Assembly (NCBI GenBank): GCA_001931535.1
Contig: CP016211.1
Span: forward strand, 15,391,501 to 15,455,500
Direction of reading: 5' to 3'
DNA: 64,000 nucleotides
Source of the DNA: Minicystis rosea
GTDB taxonomy: Bacteria; Myxococcota_A; Polyangia; Polyangiales; Polyangiaceae
Shown here: piece after piece, positions 35,879 through 44,036 of the stretch
Layout: each line of letters begins with the position of its first letter
Numbering within the stretch: position 1 is the stretch's first letter
Position numbers and translations under genes: made by a program
The notes under the pieces: model-generated
The model's input: the letters and a program-made list of their open reading frames with translations, nothing else
Told to the model about the DNA's origin: nothing
The model's database searches: none

Positions 35879-38149
35879 ATGAATCCTCGATTCTACGTAT
35901 CGCGATGGCTCGGGCCGCTCGTTTTGCTCGCGGGAGCCTGTGGCATCGATTCCTCGAGGATGGGCGCAGGAGGAGACGGGAACGAGCAGGCCGCGAGCCC
36001 GGAGGCGACGGCGGAGGCGCGGGCAGCGTTGACGGCGGGAGCGGGCAGCCTGGGTAACTGCAACGGGAACCCGGCGCGCTGCGCGGCGGTGAGCCTTTCT
36101 GCCGGCGAGTACCATACCGTGGCGCTGAAGTCGGACGGCACGGTGTGGACCTGGGGGTACAACAACCTCGGTCAGCTCGGGGACGGCACGACCACTCAGG
36201 AGCTCACGCCGGTGCAAGTGAACGGCCTCGCCGGAGTCACCGCGGTGGCGGCGGGCTACGGACACACCGTGGCGCTGAAGGCGGACGGCACGGTCTGGGC
36301 CTGGGGCCGGAACAGCGAAGGCCAGCTCGGCGACAACACCACCACCACTCGACTCACGCCTGGGCAAGTGAGTGGCCTCAGCGGTGTCGCTGCGGTGACG
36401 GTGAACGGCTACCACACGGTCGCGCTGAAGTCGGACGGCACGGTCTGGGCCTGGGGGCGCAACGATTTCGGTCAACTGGGCGACAACACCACCACGCCGC
36501 GAAGCACGCCTGTGCAGGTGACCGGGCTGAGCGGCGTCACCGGCGTGGCGGCTGGCTACACCCACACCGTGGCGCTGAAGGCGGACGGCACGGTCTGGTC
36601 CTGGGGGAACAACTCCAATGGTCAGCTCGGGGACAACACCATCATCGAGCGGCACACTCCCGTGAAGGCCATCGGGCTGAGCGGCGTCACCGCGGTATCG
36701 GCGGGCATCCACCACACCGTGGCGCTGAGCTCGGACAGCACGGTCTGGGCCTGGGGGCAGAACAACCTGGGTCAGGTTGGCGACTCGACGATCACCGATC
36801 GCCGTATGCCAACGAAGCTGACGCTCGGTGGTGCAGTTGCGGTGGCGGCGGGCTCCGACCACAATCTGGCGCTGGCCTCGAACGGCACGGTCTGGGCCTG
36901 GGGGCGCAACCTGCGTGGCCAGCTCGGAAACAGCTCGACCGTCAATGCGTATACGCCCGAATTGCTGCCCGTGAGCAGCGTCATGGCGCTGGCGGCCGGC
37001 TTCGATGATTCCGTGGCGCTGAAGCTGGACGGCACGATCTGGGCCTGGGGATACAACCTCCATGGAGAGCTCGGGAACGGCACCACCACCAACAGCCTGG
37101 ACCCCGTGCAGACGAGCGGACTGAGCCTCTTTTCGATGTGTGGCACCATGGCCGCGTGCGACGTGGGGACAGGGGCCTGCGGCACCGCGCCGACGCCGGA
37201 CGGGACAGCGTGCAACGATGGCAATGCCTGCACGCTGACGGACACGTGCCAGGCAGGCACCTGCACCGGCGCGAACCCGGTGGTGTGCGCACCGCCGAAC
37301 CAGTGCCACGATGCGGGCACCTGCAACCCCGCGACGGGCGTTTGCTCCAGCAACCCGAGCAAGCCGAATGGCACGTCGTGCAACGATGGCAATGCCTGCA
37401 CGCAGACGGACACGTGCCAGTCGGGGACGTGCACCGGCGCGAGCCCGGTGGTGTGCGCAGCGCCGGACCAGTGCCACGATGCGGGCACCTGCAATCCCGC
37501 GACGGGCGTGTGCTCCACGCCGGCAAAGGCCAACGGCACGTCGTGCGACGATGGCAATGCCTGCACGCAGACGGACACGTGCCAGTCGGGGACGTGCAAT
37601 GGAGGCAATGTGCTCGTCTGCCCGCCGGTGGGCGAGTGCGACGTGGGCGTCTGCAACCCGGCCAATGGCGTGTGCTCACCGATGCACAAGCCGGACAACA
37701 CGCCTTGCGCAGGCGGGGTGTGCCTCGCCGGCGTGTGCCAGATCGAGGGAACGAGCGCGACCGGGACCGGCGTAGGCGGCAGCAGCGCAACCGGGACCGG
37801 CGTAGGCGGCAGTAGCGCGACGGGGACCGGCGTCGGTGGCAGCGGCTCGACGGGGACCGGCGTCGGTGGCAGCGGCGCGACCGGGACCGGCGTTGGTGGC
37901 GGCGGCGCAACCGGGACCGGCGGGATGATGGCGACGAAAACGAGCTCCAGCGCGACGACGGGTGGAACGACGAGCCCGACCACCGGCGCAGGAGGAGGAG
38001 GCATTGGGGAGCCCCCGTCGAGCGAGAGTGGCTGTGGTGCCTGCGTCGTCGGGCGTGGCTCGGCCAACGGTGCCCCCTGGATCGGTCTTGGGCTCTTGCT
38101 CGTGCTGCGGCGGAGGCGACAGAGCGCTCGTATCCGAGCACGGTCGTGA
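35879..38149 (+). CDS. RCC1-repeat surface lipoprotein with Cys-rich repeats and MYXO-CTERM tail
   Basis: Exported protein of 756 residues. ATG at 35879 (preceded by GAAGGAA) starts MNPRFYVSRWLGPLVLLAGAC, a lipoprotein-type signal. Residues about 75-420 hold seven RCC1 repeats (HTVALKSDGTVWTWGYNNLG-type), predicted to close as a seven-bladed propeller. Then come three or four Cys-rich modules (CNDGNACTQTDTCQSGTC-type), a Gly/Thr linker of about six decapeptides (ATGTGVGGSS), and a tail with GCGAC, a hydrophobic segment and RRRR: a MYXO-CTERM signal. Having both a lipobox and a sorting tail is unusual. It is probably displayed at the cell surface for binding. Confidence 0.88.
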   Translation: MNPRFYVSRWLGPLVLLAGACGIDSSRMGAGGDGNEQAASPEATAEARAALTAGAGSLGNCNGNPARCAAVSLSAGEYHTVALKSDGTVWTWGYNNLGQLGDGTTTQELTPVQVNGLAGVTAVAAGYGHTVALKADGTVWAWGRNSEGQLGDNTTTTRLTPGQVSGLSGVAAVTVNGYHTVALKSDGTVWAWGRNDFGQLGDNTTTPRSTPVQVTGLSGVTGVAAGYTHTVALKADGTVWSWGNNSNGQLGDNTIIERHTPVKAIGLSGVTAVSAGIHHTVALSSDSTVWAWGQNNLGQVGDSTITDRRMPTKLTLGGAVAVAAGSDHNLALASNGTVWAWGRNLRGQLGNSSTVNAYTPELLPVSSVMALAAGFDDSVALKLDGTIWAWGYNLHGELGNGTTTNSLDPVQTSGLSLFSMCGTMAACDVGTGACGTAPTPDGTACNDGNACTLTDTCQAGTCTGANPVVCAPPNQCHDAGTCNPATGVCSSNPSKPNGTSCNDGNACTQTDTCQSGTCTGASPVVCAAPDQCHDAGTCNPATGVCSTPAKANGTSCDDGNACTQTDTCQSGTCNGGNVLVCPPVGECDVGVCNPANGVCSPMHKPDNTPCAGGVCLAGVCQIEGTSATGTGVGGSSATGTGVGGSSATGTGVGGSGSTGTGVGGSGATGTGVGGGGATGTGGMMATKTSSSATTGGTTSPTTGAGGGGIGEPPSSESGCGACVVGRGSANGAPWIGLGLLLVLRRRRQSARIRARS
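37755..37923 (+). repeat. 30-bp in-frame tandem repeat in the RCC1 protein linker
   Basis: Between five and six units of 30 bp (core gcgaccgggaccggcgtagg, then cggcagtagc-like) encode the decapeptide SSATGTGVGG. Near-identical units imply recent copy-number change; the period preserves the frame. Confidence 0.85.
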
Positions 38150-38343
38150 GGCGAGAGCTCGAGTCCGAGGCTGGGATGGAATAGGACCGGAGGAGCGAAT
38201 CCCCGCTCCTCCGCGAGCCTGGCCAACCTGATAGCCAGTCGGGCCATGGGCCCAATCCCGAAGCCGCGGAGCTCGAGGCGCGAGCGTGCGGCCGGCTCGG
38301 TCGATTTCTCATCCGGTCCACCCGGCTCGCCCGTTGAGAGGAG

Positions 38344-39270
38344 ATGAGCACCACCGCCTCGTTCTCGGTCCCGTCCGTTTCGGCGCCCGCTGCGAGCCGC
38401 CCAGGCTGGCTTCCCGCTTCTCTCTTCCCCTTCGAGAGCCGCTTCCTGTCGCTCGACGGGCACCGCGTGCACTACGTCGACGAGGGCTCGGGCCCCGTGC
38501 TCTTGATGCTGCACGGCAACCCGACCTGGTCGTTCTCGTACCGGCACCTCCTCTCGCTCCTTCGCGATCGCTTCCGCTGCATCGCGCTCGACTACCCGGG
38601 CTTCGGGCTCTCGGAGGCGGCGTCGGACTTCGACTTCCTCCCCGAGCACCAGGCCGAGGTCGTGGCGCGCTTCGTCGATGCGCTCGGCCTTTCGCGCTAC
38701 TCGCTCGTCGCGCAGGACTGGGGCGGGCCGATCGGGCTCTCGGTCGCCGCGCGCCACCCCGAGCGCATCGACGCGCTCGTGCTCGGCAATACGTGGGCCT
38801 GGCCGGTGGATCACGAGCCGCACTTCACGCGCTTCTCCGAGATGATGGGCGGGCGACTCGGCGGCGTCGCGATCCGCACGCTCAACGCGTTCGTGAACGT
38901 GATGATCCCGATGGGCACGCGCCTCCGTCGGCTCTCGCGGGACGAGATGCGCTGCTACCGCGCGCCGATGGGCACGGCGGCGCGGCGCGAGGCGACACAC
39001 GTCTTCCCGCGGGCGATCGTGGGGAGCACGCCGTGGCTCCGCACGGTCGACGCGTCGCTCGCGTCCCTCGCCGACAAGCCCCTCCTTCTCTGCTGGGCGA
39101 CCGACGACATCGCGTTTCGCGAGGAGGAGCGACGCGGCTTCGAGGCGCGCTTTCCGTGCAATCGCACGGTGGTGCTGAAGGGCGCCGGGCATTTCGTCCA
39201 GGAGGACGCGCCCGAGGCGATCGCCGACGCGGTGCGCTCCTTTTTCGCCGAGACGGTCGCGGCGCGCTGA
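38344..39270 (+). CDS. Haloalkane dehalogenase-like alpha/beta hydrolase
   Basis: Alpha/beta hydrolase of 308 residues. The oxyanion segment HGNPTWSFSYRHLL includes the Asn and following Trp that stabilise halide in haloalkane dehalogenases, and the nucleophile elbow is VAQDWGGPIG with Asp as in that family. The catalytic His is in KGAGHFVQEDAPE and the cap is helical (about 150-220). The reaction would be hydrolytic removal of halide from haloalkanes, though many family members in nature have unknown physiological substrates. Followed after 7 bp by a sigma factor gene on the same strand, likely one transcript. Confidence 0.9.
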   Translation: MSTTASFSVPSVSAPAASRPGWLPASLFPFESRFLSLDGHRVHYVDEGSGPVLLMLHGNPTWSFSYRHLLSLLRDRFRCIALDYPGFGLSEAASDFDFLPEHQAEVVARFVDALGLSRYSLVAQDWGGPIGLSVAARHPERIDALVLGNTWAWPVDHEPHFTRFSEMMGGRLGGVAIRTLNAFVNVMIPMGTRLRRLSRDEMRCYRAPMGTAARREATHVFPRAIVGSTPWLRTVDASLASLADKPLLLCWATDDIAFREEERRGFEARFPCNRTVVLKGAGHFVQEDAPEAIADAVRSFFAETVAAR

Positions 39271-39277
39271 GGGCACG

Positions 39278-40057
39278 ATGGACGCACGCATGCTCCCCGC
39301 TTCGACGCCCCCTGCTTCGACGCCGCACGAGCGTGTGGCCGAGGCCTTCGCGGCCCATCGACGCGCGCTCACGACCTACCTCACGCGCATGGTCGTGCGC
39401 GAAGACCTCGCCGAGGAGCTCGTCCAAGAGGCCGCGATTCGCGCGCTCGAGGCCGAGGCGCTGCCCGAGACGCCGGGCGAGCTCCGTGCGTGGCTCTTCC
39501 GCGTGGCGACGAACCTCGCGCTCGATCACCTCCGCCGCCACAGCACGTGGCGCGAGACGGTGCTCGTGGACACCAAGGCGCGCGCGCACGTCGACGTCGA
39601 GTTCCTCGCGACGTCGACGGCGCTCCGTGGCAGCCCCGAGACGCGCTCGATCGCGCGGGAGCACCTTGCCGTGTGCTTCGCGTGCACGCTGCGCTCCCTC
39701 GAGCCCCACGAGTCCGCCGCGCTGCTCTTGAAGGAAGTCTACGACTTCACCGTGGAGGAGGTCGCGAAGGTGATGGACGCGAGCTTCGGCCAGGCGAAGG
39801 CGTGGATCCAATCGGCCCGCGCCCGCCTCACCGCGAAGTATGCGGCGAGCTGCGCGCTCGTGACGCAGGCCGGCGTGTGCTTCCAGTGCGTGGAGCTCGA
39901 CCGCTTCTTCGGCGGGAACCAGGGAGACCCGCTCGCCGGCACCGCGCGCGACCTCGACGCGCGGCTCGTCGTGCTCCGCACCAAGCGCGAGGCGAGCCTC
40001 GGCCCCTGGCACCGCGCGATGATGCGGCTCGTCGACGAGGTGGTGAAGGAGGGCTGA
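39278..40057 (+). CDS. Sigma-70 family (ECF-like) sigma factor with C-terminal CxxC extension
   Basis: Sigma factor of 259 residues. Region 2 covers about 25-95 (AAHRRALTTYLTRMVVREDL, ELVQEAAIRALEAEA, LRAWLFRVATNLALDHLRRH). Region 4 covers about 130-185 (ESAALLLKEVYDFTVEEVAK, FGQAKAWIQSARARL). A C-terminal extension of about 70 residues has CALVTQAGVCFQCVELDRFF, where CxxC may bind metal or respond to redox; the same extension occurs in related sigma factors. No anti-sigma gene is adjacent. Probably co-transcribed with the hydrolase. Confidence 0.9.
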   Translation: MDARMLPASTPPASTPHERVAEAFAAHRRALTTYLTRMVVREDLAEELVQEAAIRALEAEALPETPGELRAWLFRVATNLALDHLRRHSTWRETVLVDTKARAHVDVEFLATSTALRGSPETRSIAREHLAVCFACTLRSLEPHESAALLLKEVYDFTVEEVAKVMDASFGQAKAWIQSARARLTAKYAASCALVTQAGVCFQCVELDRFFGGNQGDPLAGTARDLDARLVVLRTKREASLGPWHRAMMRLVDEVVKEG

Positions 40058-40061
40058 GGAC

Positions 40062-40225
40062 GTCGGAGAGCTTCCGTCGGCACGAGCAGCTCGATGCTTC
40101 GTGCTTTCCCCGGCTCGCCGCGGCTGAGGCCGCGCTTTTCGAGGTCGACCACCATGCGATGGACGGTGGGTGGAGTGACCTCGAAGAAGCGCTGCATGTC
40201 GGCCTCGGCTCGAGGGCTCTCCCCG
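40062..40225 (-). pseudogene. Remnant of a LexA-like HTH DNA-binding gene
   Basis: The minus strand encodes AEADMQRFFEVTPPTVHRMV, then DLEKRGLSRGEPGKARSIEL and LVP. This is the winged-helix core of small LexA-like DNA-binding proteins commonly found near transposases. There is no start or stop codon in the right place, and both ends run into unrelated sequence, so it is a fragment. It abuts the dispersed repeat block at 40238-40305, consistent with decay of a mobile element. Confidence 0.65.
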
Positions 40226-40309
40226 GATGGGGCCGGCGTTACGTTCACGCTCGGCGATGCGGTGATCCTGCTTGACTTCGCGAACCCGTTTGCATCGGTT
40301 ACGCGCTCG

Positions 40310-41002
40310 ATGATGCAGAACGCGCGCGACCTCGAATTGGACCACGCAACGGAACGTGCAACGACGCTGGGCCCCTGCCGGGCGGCTCCCGGAGCGCCTG
40401 AGCCGTGCCCGCGAGCGAGCCGCAGGAGACGACCTGGCATCACGCTCTCGTTGGTTGCCGCGGCAACGTTCGCCGGCGTCGCTGCCTGCGCATCCCCTGC
40501 GAAGGTACCGGCAGCGAGCGGGGCGGCGACGAGCGTCCCCGCATCCAGATCGGCAGACGGCGAAGCGGTTGGAGCTTCTATGTTCGTCACCGAAATCCCG
40601 CCCGGATACCGCGACTGGACCCTCATCTCCGTTGCTCGCGAGGAAGGGAAGATCGACGACATTCGCGCCATTCTCGGCAACGCGATCGCGACCAAGGCAT
40701 TTCGGGAGGGAACGTATCCATTCCCGGACGGCGCGATCGTCGCGCGATTGGGCTGGAGTTATGTTTCCTCCGAGGAGAACGACAAAGTCTTTGGCCAGCC
40801 CCAGTCTCACGTGGCGGGAGCCCCGAAGAACGGCGTTCAGTTCATGGTCAAGGACTCGAAGAAATACGCCGCCACCGGCGGCTGGGGTTTCGGGCAATTC
40901 GACAACGGCAAATCTGCCGACGAGGCAAAGCTCGGTACCTGCTTTCCCTGCCACGAGCCTCTGACCTCACGCGACCTCGTGTTCACCCGTTACGCGCCTT
41001 GA
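40310..41002 (+). CDS. Cytochrome P460 family protein
   Basis: Exported c-type haem protein of about 230 residues. After an Arg-rich N-terminus comes a signal segment (LSLVAAATFAGVAAC, possible lipobox), then a P460 domain: YRDWTLISVAREEGKIDDIR, FPDGAIVARLGWSY, NGVQFMVKDSKKYAATGGWG and the haem site CFPCH near the C-terminus. P460 cytochromes oxidise hydroxylamine or bind NO; many homologues are uncharacterised. The start is uncertain: adjacent ATGs at 40310 and 40313 lie within a repeat-like region, and no good ribosome site was seen. Downstream is the 43-bp repeat array. Confidence 0.82.
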   Translation: MMQNARDLELDHATERATTLGPCRAAPGAPEPCPRASRRRRPGITLSLVAAATFAGVAACASPAKVPAASGAATSVPASRSADGEAVGASMFVTEIPPGYRDWTLISVAREEGKIDDIRAILGNAIATKAFREGTYPFPDGAIVARLGWSYVSSEENDKVFGQPQSHVAGAPKNGVQFMVKDSKKYAATGGWGFGQFDNGKSADEAKLGTCFPCHEPLTSRDLVFTRYAP

Positions 41003-41053
41003 TCGCACGCGTGCGTCGATATCCGAGCGCCGAGTGACCTGCGGATCGAAGGC

Positions 41054-41375
41054 GGGGTACTCCGGACCACCCCGAAGCGCTCTGCATTGCGGTGGGGGGG
41101 TACTCCGGACCCCCTCGAAGCGCTCTGCATTGCGGTGGGGGGGTACTCCGGACCCCCCGAAGCGCTCTGCATTGCGGTGGGGGGTACTCCGGACCACCCC
41201 CTGTGCCATCACGTTCGCGAAAATCCCCGGGTTTTATCGCTGTCTGGCACAGTGCTCAGCGCTCCGACGTGGCTCCCGACCACGTCGCTACCTCGATTTT
41301 GTGCGGTTTGGGGTACTCCGGAGTACCCCCCCACCGCAATGCATTGCGGTTTGGGGTACTCCGGACCACCCCCTC
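41054..41375. repeat. 43-bp tandem repeat array with palindromic modules
   Basis: Units begin tactccggac at 41058, 41101, 41144 and 41185 (spacing 43, 43, 41), continue ccaccccgaagcgctctg and then cattgcggtggggggg; the fourth is partial. After about 110 bp of unrelated sequence, two more copies start at 41314 and 41357, again 43 bp apart. Inside are the palindromes TACTCCGGAGTA (copy 5) and CCGCAATGCATTGCGG (41333-41348). There are no unique spacers and no clear open frame function. It sits between convergent genes and could be an extragenic repeat, terminator array or protein-binding site. Confidence 0.88.
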
Positions 41376-41415
41376 CCCGAGGGAAGTGGCACACATTGCG
41401 CCGCGCGAGCGCCCC

Positions 41416-43086
41416 TCACGACACCACGGTGGCTTCGGTGCAGCCACGGCGCTTGGCCATGGCGGCGCCGAGGAGGCTGATGAACTCGCGGGCGGCTCGG
41501 GGGGCGACGATGAAGGCCGAGGGGATGAAGACGGCGGCGCCCACGCCCACGGCGATGCCGAGCTTCACGACGGGGTTGATGTGGAGATGCGCGAGCGGCG
41601 CTTGGACGGCGATGACGGCGGCCACCATCGGCGCGCAGGCCACCAAGGGAGGCGCGAGATCGCGGAGCTGCGTGGTCAGCGAGAGGCCGTCGGTGCGGCG
41701 GAAGACGAGCATGTAGCTCAGTGAGTTGAGCGCGAAGACGACGCCCACCGCGGCGCAGGCCCACTGCTCGCCGGCGCCGAGGCGGCCGATCACCGAGGGG
41801 CCGAGGATGCGCGGGCCGTAGAGCGCGAAGACGTGCATCAAGCCCACGAGGACGAAGGGCTTGGCGGTCTCCAGGATCATGATGGTGCGCGGCATGTTCT
41901 TGACCTGGAGATACGAGCTGCCGATCCAGCCGATGGGGCGCACCACGGAGAGGATCGAGAGCACCGCGATGGCGAGATCGATCGAGGCCCAACGCGCATC
42001 GAAGAGCCCGGCCAGGAGCGGCGCCACGGCGCCGAGACCGAAGGCGAGCGGCGCGACCATGAGCGTCATCTGCCGCATGGCCAGCATCAGCGCTTTGCGG
42101 CGGCGCTCCTCGGTATCCATCTTGGCGAACGAGGGGACGAGGACGTCGCCGATGGTCTCGCTGATCTGCGCGGCGGGGATGTCGGCGAGGTTGTAGGCCA
42201 GGTTGTAGATGCCCGCGGCGCCCTGGCCGAAGTGATACGAAAAGACGAGGTTGTCCCATTTGCGCGAGCCGAAGCCGGCCAGCGTGGCCACCGACATGGG
42301 CAGCCCGAAGGCGAAGAGATCGCGGGTCTTCGCCCAGGTGATGCGGCAGGGCTCGAGCCACTCGCGCCGCGGGGTGGTGAACGAGAGCGCGACGAGGCGC
42401 ACGGCCGACCGCGCGATGGACGCGATCACCACCGCGTTGCCGCCGCCCCACGCGTGTCCCTGGCCGACGGCGGCGAGCACGACGGAGAGGACGCTGTAGA
42501 CGATCTCGCCGAGCGAGCGGATGAGGCCCACGCTGCGAAAGCGCATGTCGCGGACCTGGATGCGATCCTGGACGGTGGCGATGCGCTCGAGGAACATCGC
42601 GAACGCGAGGCCGGGGAGGAAGCGCACGATGCCGGGCGCGTGCACGAAGCTGCCGATGGGGCCGCCGAGCAGGAGCGAGGCGGCGAGCGCCAGCACGCCG
42701 AGGACGGTGAAATAGAACGTGGCGTGGAAGGCCGCCTCGCGGCCCGCGTCGGGCTTGGAGACGATGTATTGGGAGAGGCCGCAATTCGAGACGGTGTTGG
42801 CCGTGAGGATGACGACGGCTGCCAGGGAGATTTCGCCGTACTCGTCGGGATCGAGATAACGCGTCAGAAGGAGCGTCCCGGCGAGGCCGACCGCGCGTGC
42901 GGCCGAGCTGGTGAAGACCGTCCAAAACGCGCCTCGGGCGGCCTTGGACACGAGGCTCGGTGGGGGTGCGGCGCTCTCCGTGGAGGTCGGGGGCACGGGG
43001 CGCACTTCGGTCAGGTCGGGCACGCGATCGAGTCCTTCTCGGGGCGTGCCGCGGCTTGTCGGAGGGTTGGCGCTCGAACGGACCAC
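41416..43086 (-). CDS. Polysaccharide flippase (MOP superfamily), copy 1
   Basis: Integral membrane protein of 556 residues with about 12-14 hydrophobic helices, of the lipopolysaccharide/oligosaccharide flippase (Wzx-like) group that moves undecaprenyl-linked glycans across the inner membrane. Telling segments are RYLDPDEYGEISLAAVVILT, FARIATVQDR-like FLERIATVQDRIQVRDMRFR, WDNLVFSYHFGQGAAGIYNL and SYLQVKN. GTG start. It is clearly paralogous to the flippase at 44033-45715 (both have TPRREWL, DVLVPSFA, SYLQV), so a local duplication is likely. Ends close to the 43-bp repeat array. Confidence 0.9.
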   Translation of the reverse strand: MVRSSANPPTSRGTPREGLDRVPDLTEVRPVPPTSTESAAPPPSLVSKAARGAFWTVFTSSAARAVGLAGTLLLTRYLDPDEYGEISLAAVVILTANTVSNCGLSQYIVSKPDAGREAAFHATFYFTVLGVLALAASLLLGGPIGSFVHAPGIVRFLPGLAFAMFLERIATVQDRIQVRDMRFRSVGLIRSLGEIVYSVLSVVLAAVGQGHAWGGGNAVVIASIARSAVRLVALSFTTPRREWLEPCRITWAKTRDLFAFGLPMSVATLAGFGSRKWDNLVFSYHFGQGAAGIYNLAYNLADIPAAQISETIGDVLVPSFAKMDTEERRRKALMLAMRQMTLMVAPLAFGLGAVAPLLAGLFDARWASIDLAIAVLSILSVVRPIGWIGSSYLQVKNMPRTIMILETAKPFVLVGLMHVFALYGPRILGPSVIGRLGAGEQWACAAVGVVFALNSLSYMLVFRRTDGLSLTTQLRDLAPPLVACAPMVAAVIAVQAPLAHLHINPVVKLGIAVGVGAAVFIPSAFIVAPRAAREFISLLGAAMAKRRGCTEATVVS

Positions 43087-43283
43087 CCACCGCGCTCCCC
43101 GAGCGAGGTCTACCGCGCGTCGCGGATCCTGCTCGAAAGGAGCTCGCTTTCCCTATCTTCGCATCGGGACCTTTCGGACTCGCATGCGCTCCGAATCGTT
43201 GGTCACCCTTCTTCGAAATCGCGGAGGATTCCTCGGTCGGGCTCCCTGGCTTCGGAGCGCTCGCGACGAAACGCGACAGACGG

Positions 43284-44036
43284 CTACGGGACCAAGAGGG
43301 GGATCGTCCTCCGGGCCACGATGCGGAGATCGGAGCCATGACCGCGGCGTACGGCCACGGCGGTTCGATGCTCCGGCGAGAGCGCGAGTTGCGCGAACTG
43401 CCAGGCGGACGCATCGTCGCCGAGCCGCGGATCGAAGGCGATTCGGATCGTCGGGCCGTCGTCGAGGAGGAACGAGAACTGGTCGAGCGGGATGGCGAGG
43501 CCCATGCCCCGCGCCTTGATGTAGGCCTCCTTCAACGTCCAGTACTCGAAGAAGCGTCCGCGCTGCGCGTCCGCGGGCAAGGCGCGCAGCGCGCGATGCT
43601 CGACGGGAGAGAAGAAGCGATCGGCGATCTCCACCGTCTCGCCGGCGCGCGTCGTGTCCTCGACGTCGACGCCGACGTCGCGATCACGCGTGACCGCGCA
43701 GGCCACGAGGCCACGTGTGTTGGAGAGGTTGAAGCGGAGGGAGGCGTGCGCGGGATCGTCGATCTCGGGGCGGCCGTATTCGTTCTGCCGGAAGGCCCAG
43801 GCCGCGGGGGCGACGCGCGCATAACGCGAGAGCGTGGCCCGCACCAGCGCGCGCGTGAGGAGATATTCGCGGCGGCTGTGCTCGAAGCGATAGCGGGCGC
43901 GGCGCGCGCGCTCCTCGGGCGCGAGGAGCGCTTCGTAGGCGGCGAGGAGGCGCGCGTCGGTGATGTCTCCGTCGAGGAGGTAGTGGACGTGGATCTCGCC
44001 TTCGGGGAGCGGCAATGCGGGCATGCCTGCGCTCAT
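43284..44036 (-). CDS. 4'-phosphopantetheinyl transferase (Sfp type)
   Basis: Enzyme of 250 residues that transfers phosphopantetheine from coenzyme A to carrier proteins of fatty acid, polyketide or nonribosomal peptide synthesis. Signatures: FNLSNTRGLVACAV, DVGVDVED with the Mg-binding Asp, and FFEYWTLKEAYIKARGMGL. ATG at 44036 overlaps the stop of the upstream flippase as ATGA, so translation is coupled, which is odd for these two functions. No synthase genes occur in the window; a broad role across the genome's carrier proteins is likely. Confidence 0.94.
   Translation of the reverse strand: MSAGMPALPLPEGEIHVHYLLDGDITDARLLAAYEALLAPEERARRARYRFEHSRREYLLTRALVRATLSRYARVAPAAWAFRQNEYGRPEIDDPAHASLRFNLSNTRGLVACAVTRDRDVGVDVEDTTRAGETVEIADRFFSPVEHRALRALPADAQRGRFFEYWTLKEAYIKARGMGLAIPLDQFSFLLDDGPTIRIAFDPRLGDDASAWQFAQLALSPEHRTAVAVRRGHGSDLRIVARRTIPLLVP

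Noticed and set aside
41054..41375. CRISPR array
   Set aside because: Units are contiguous with no unique spacers and there are no cas genes.
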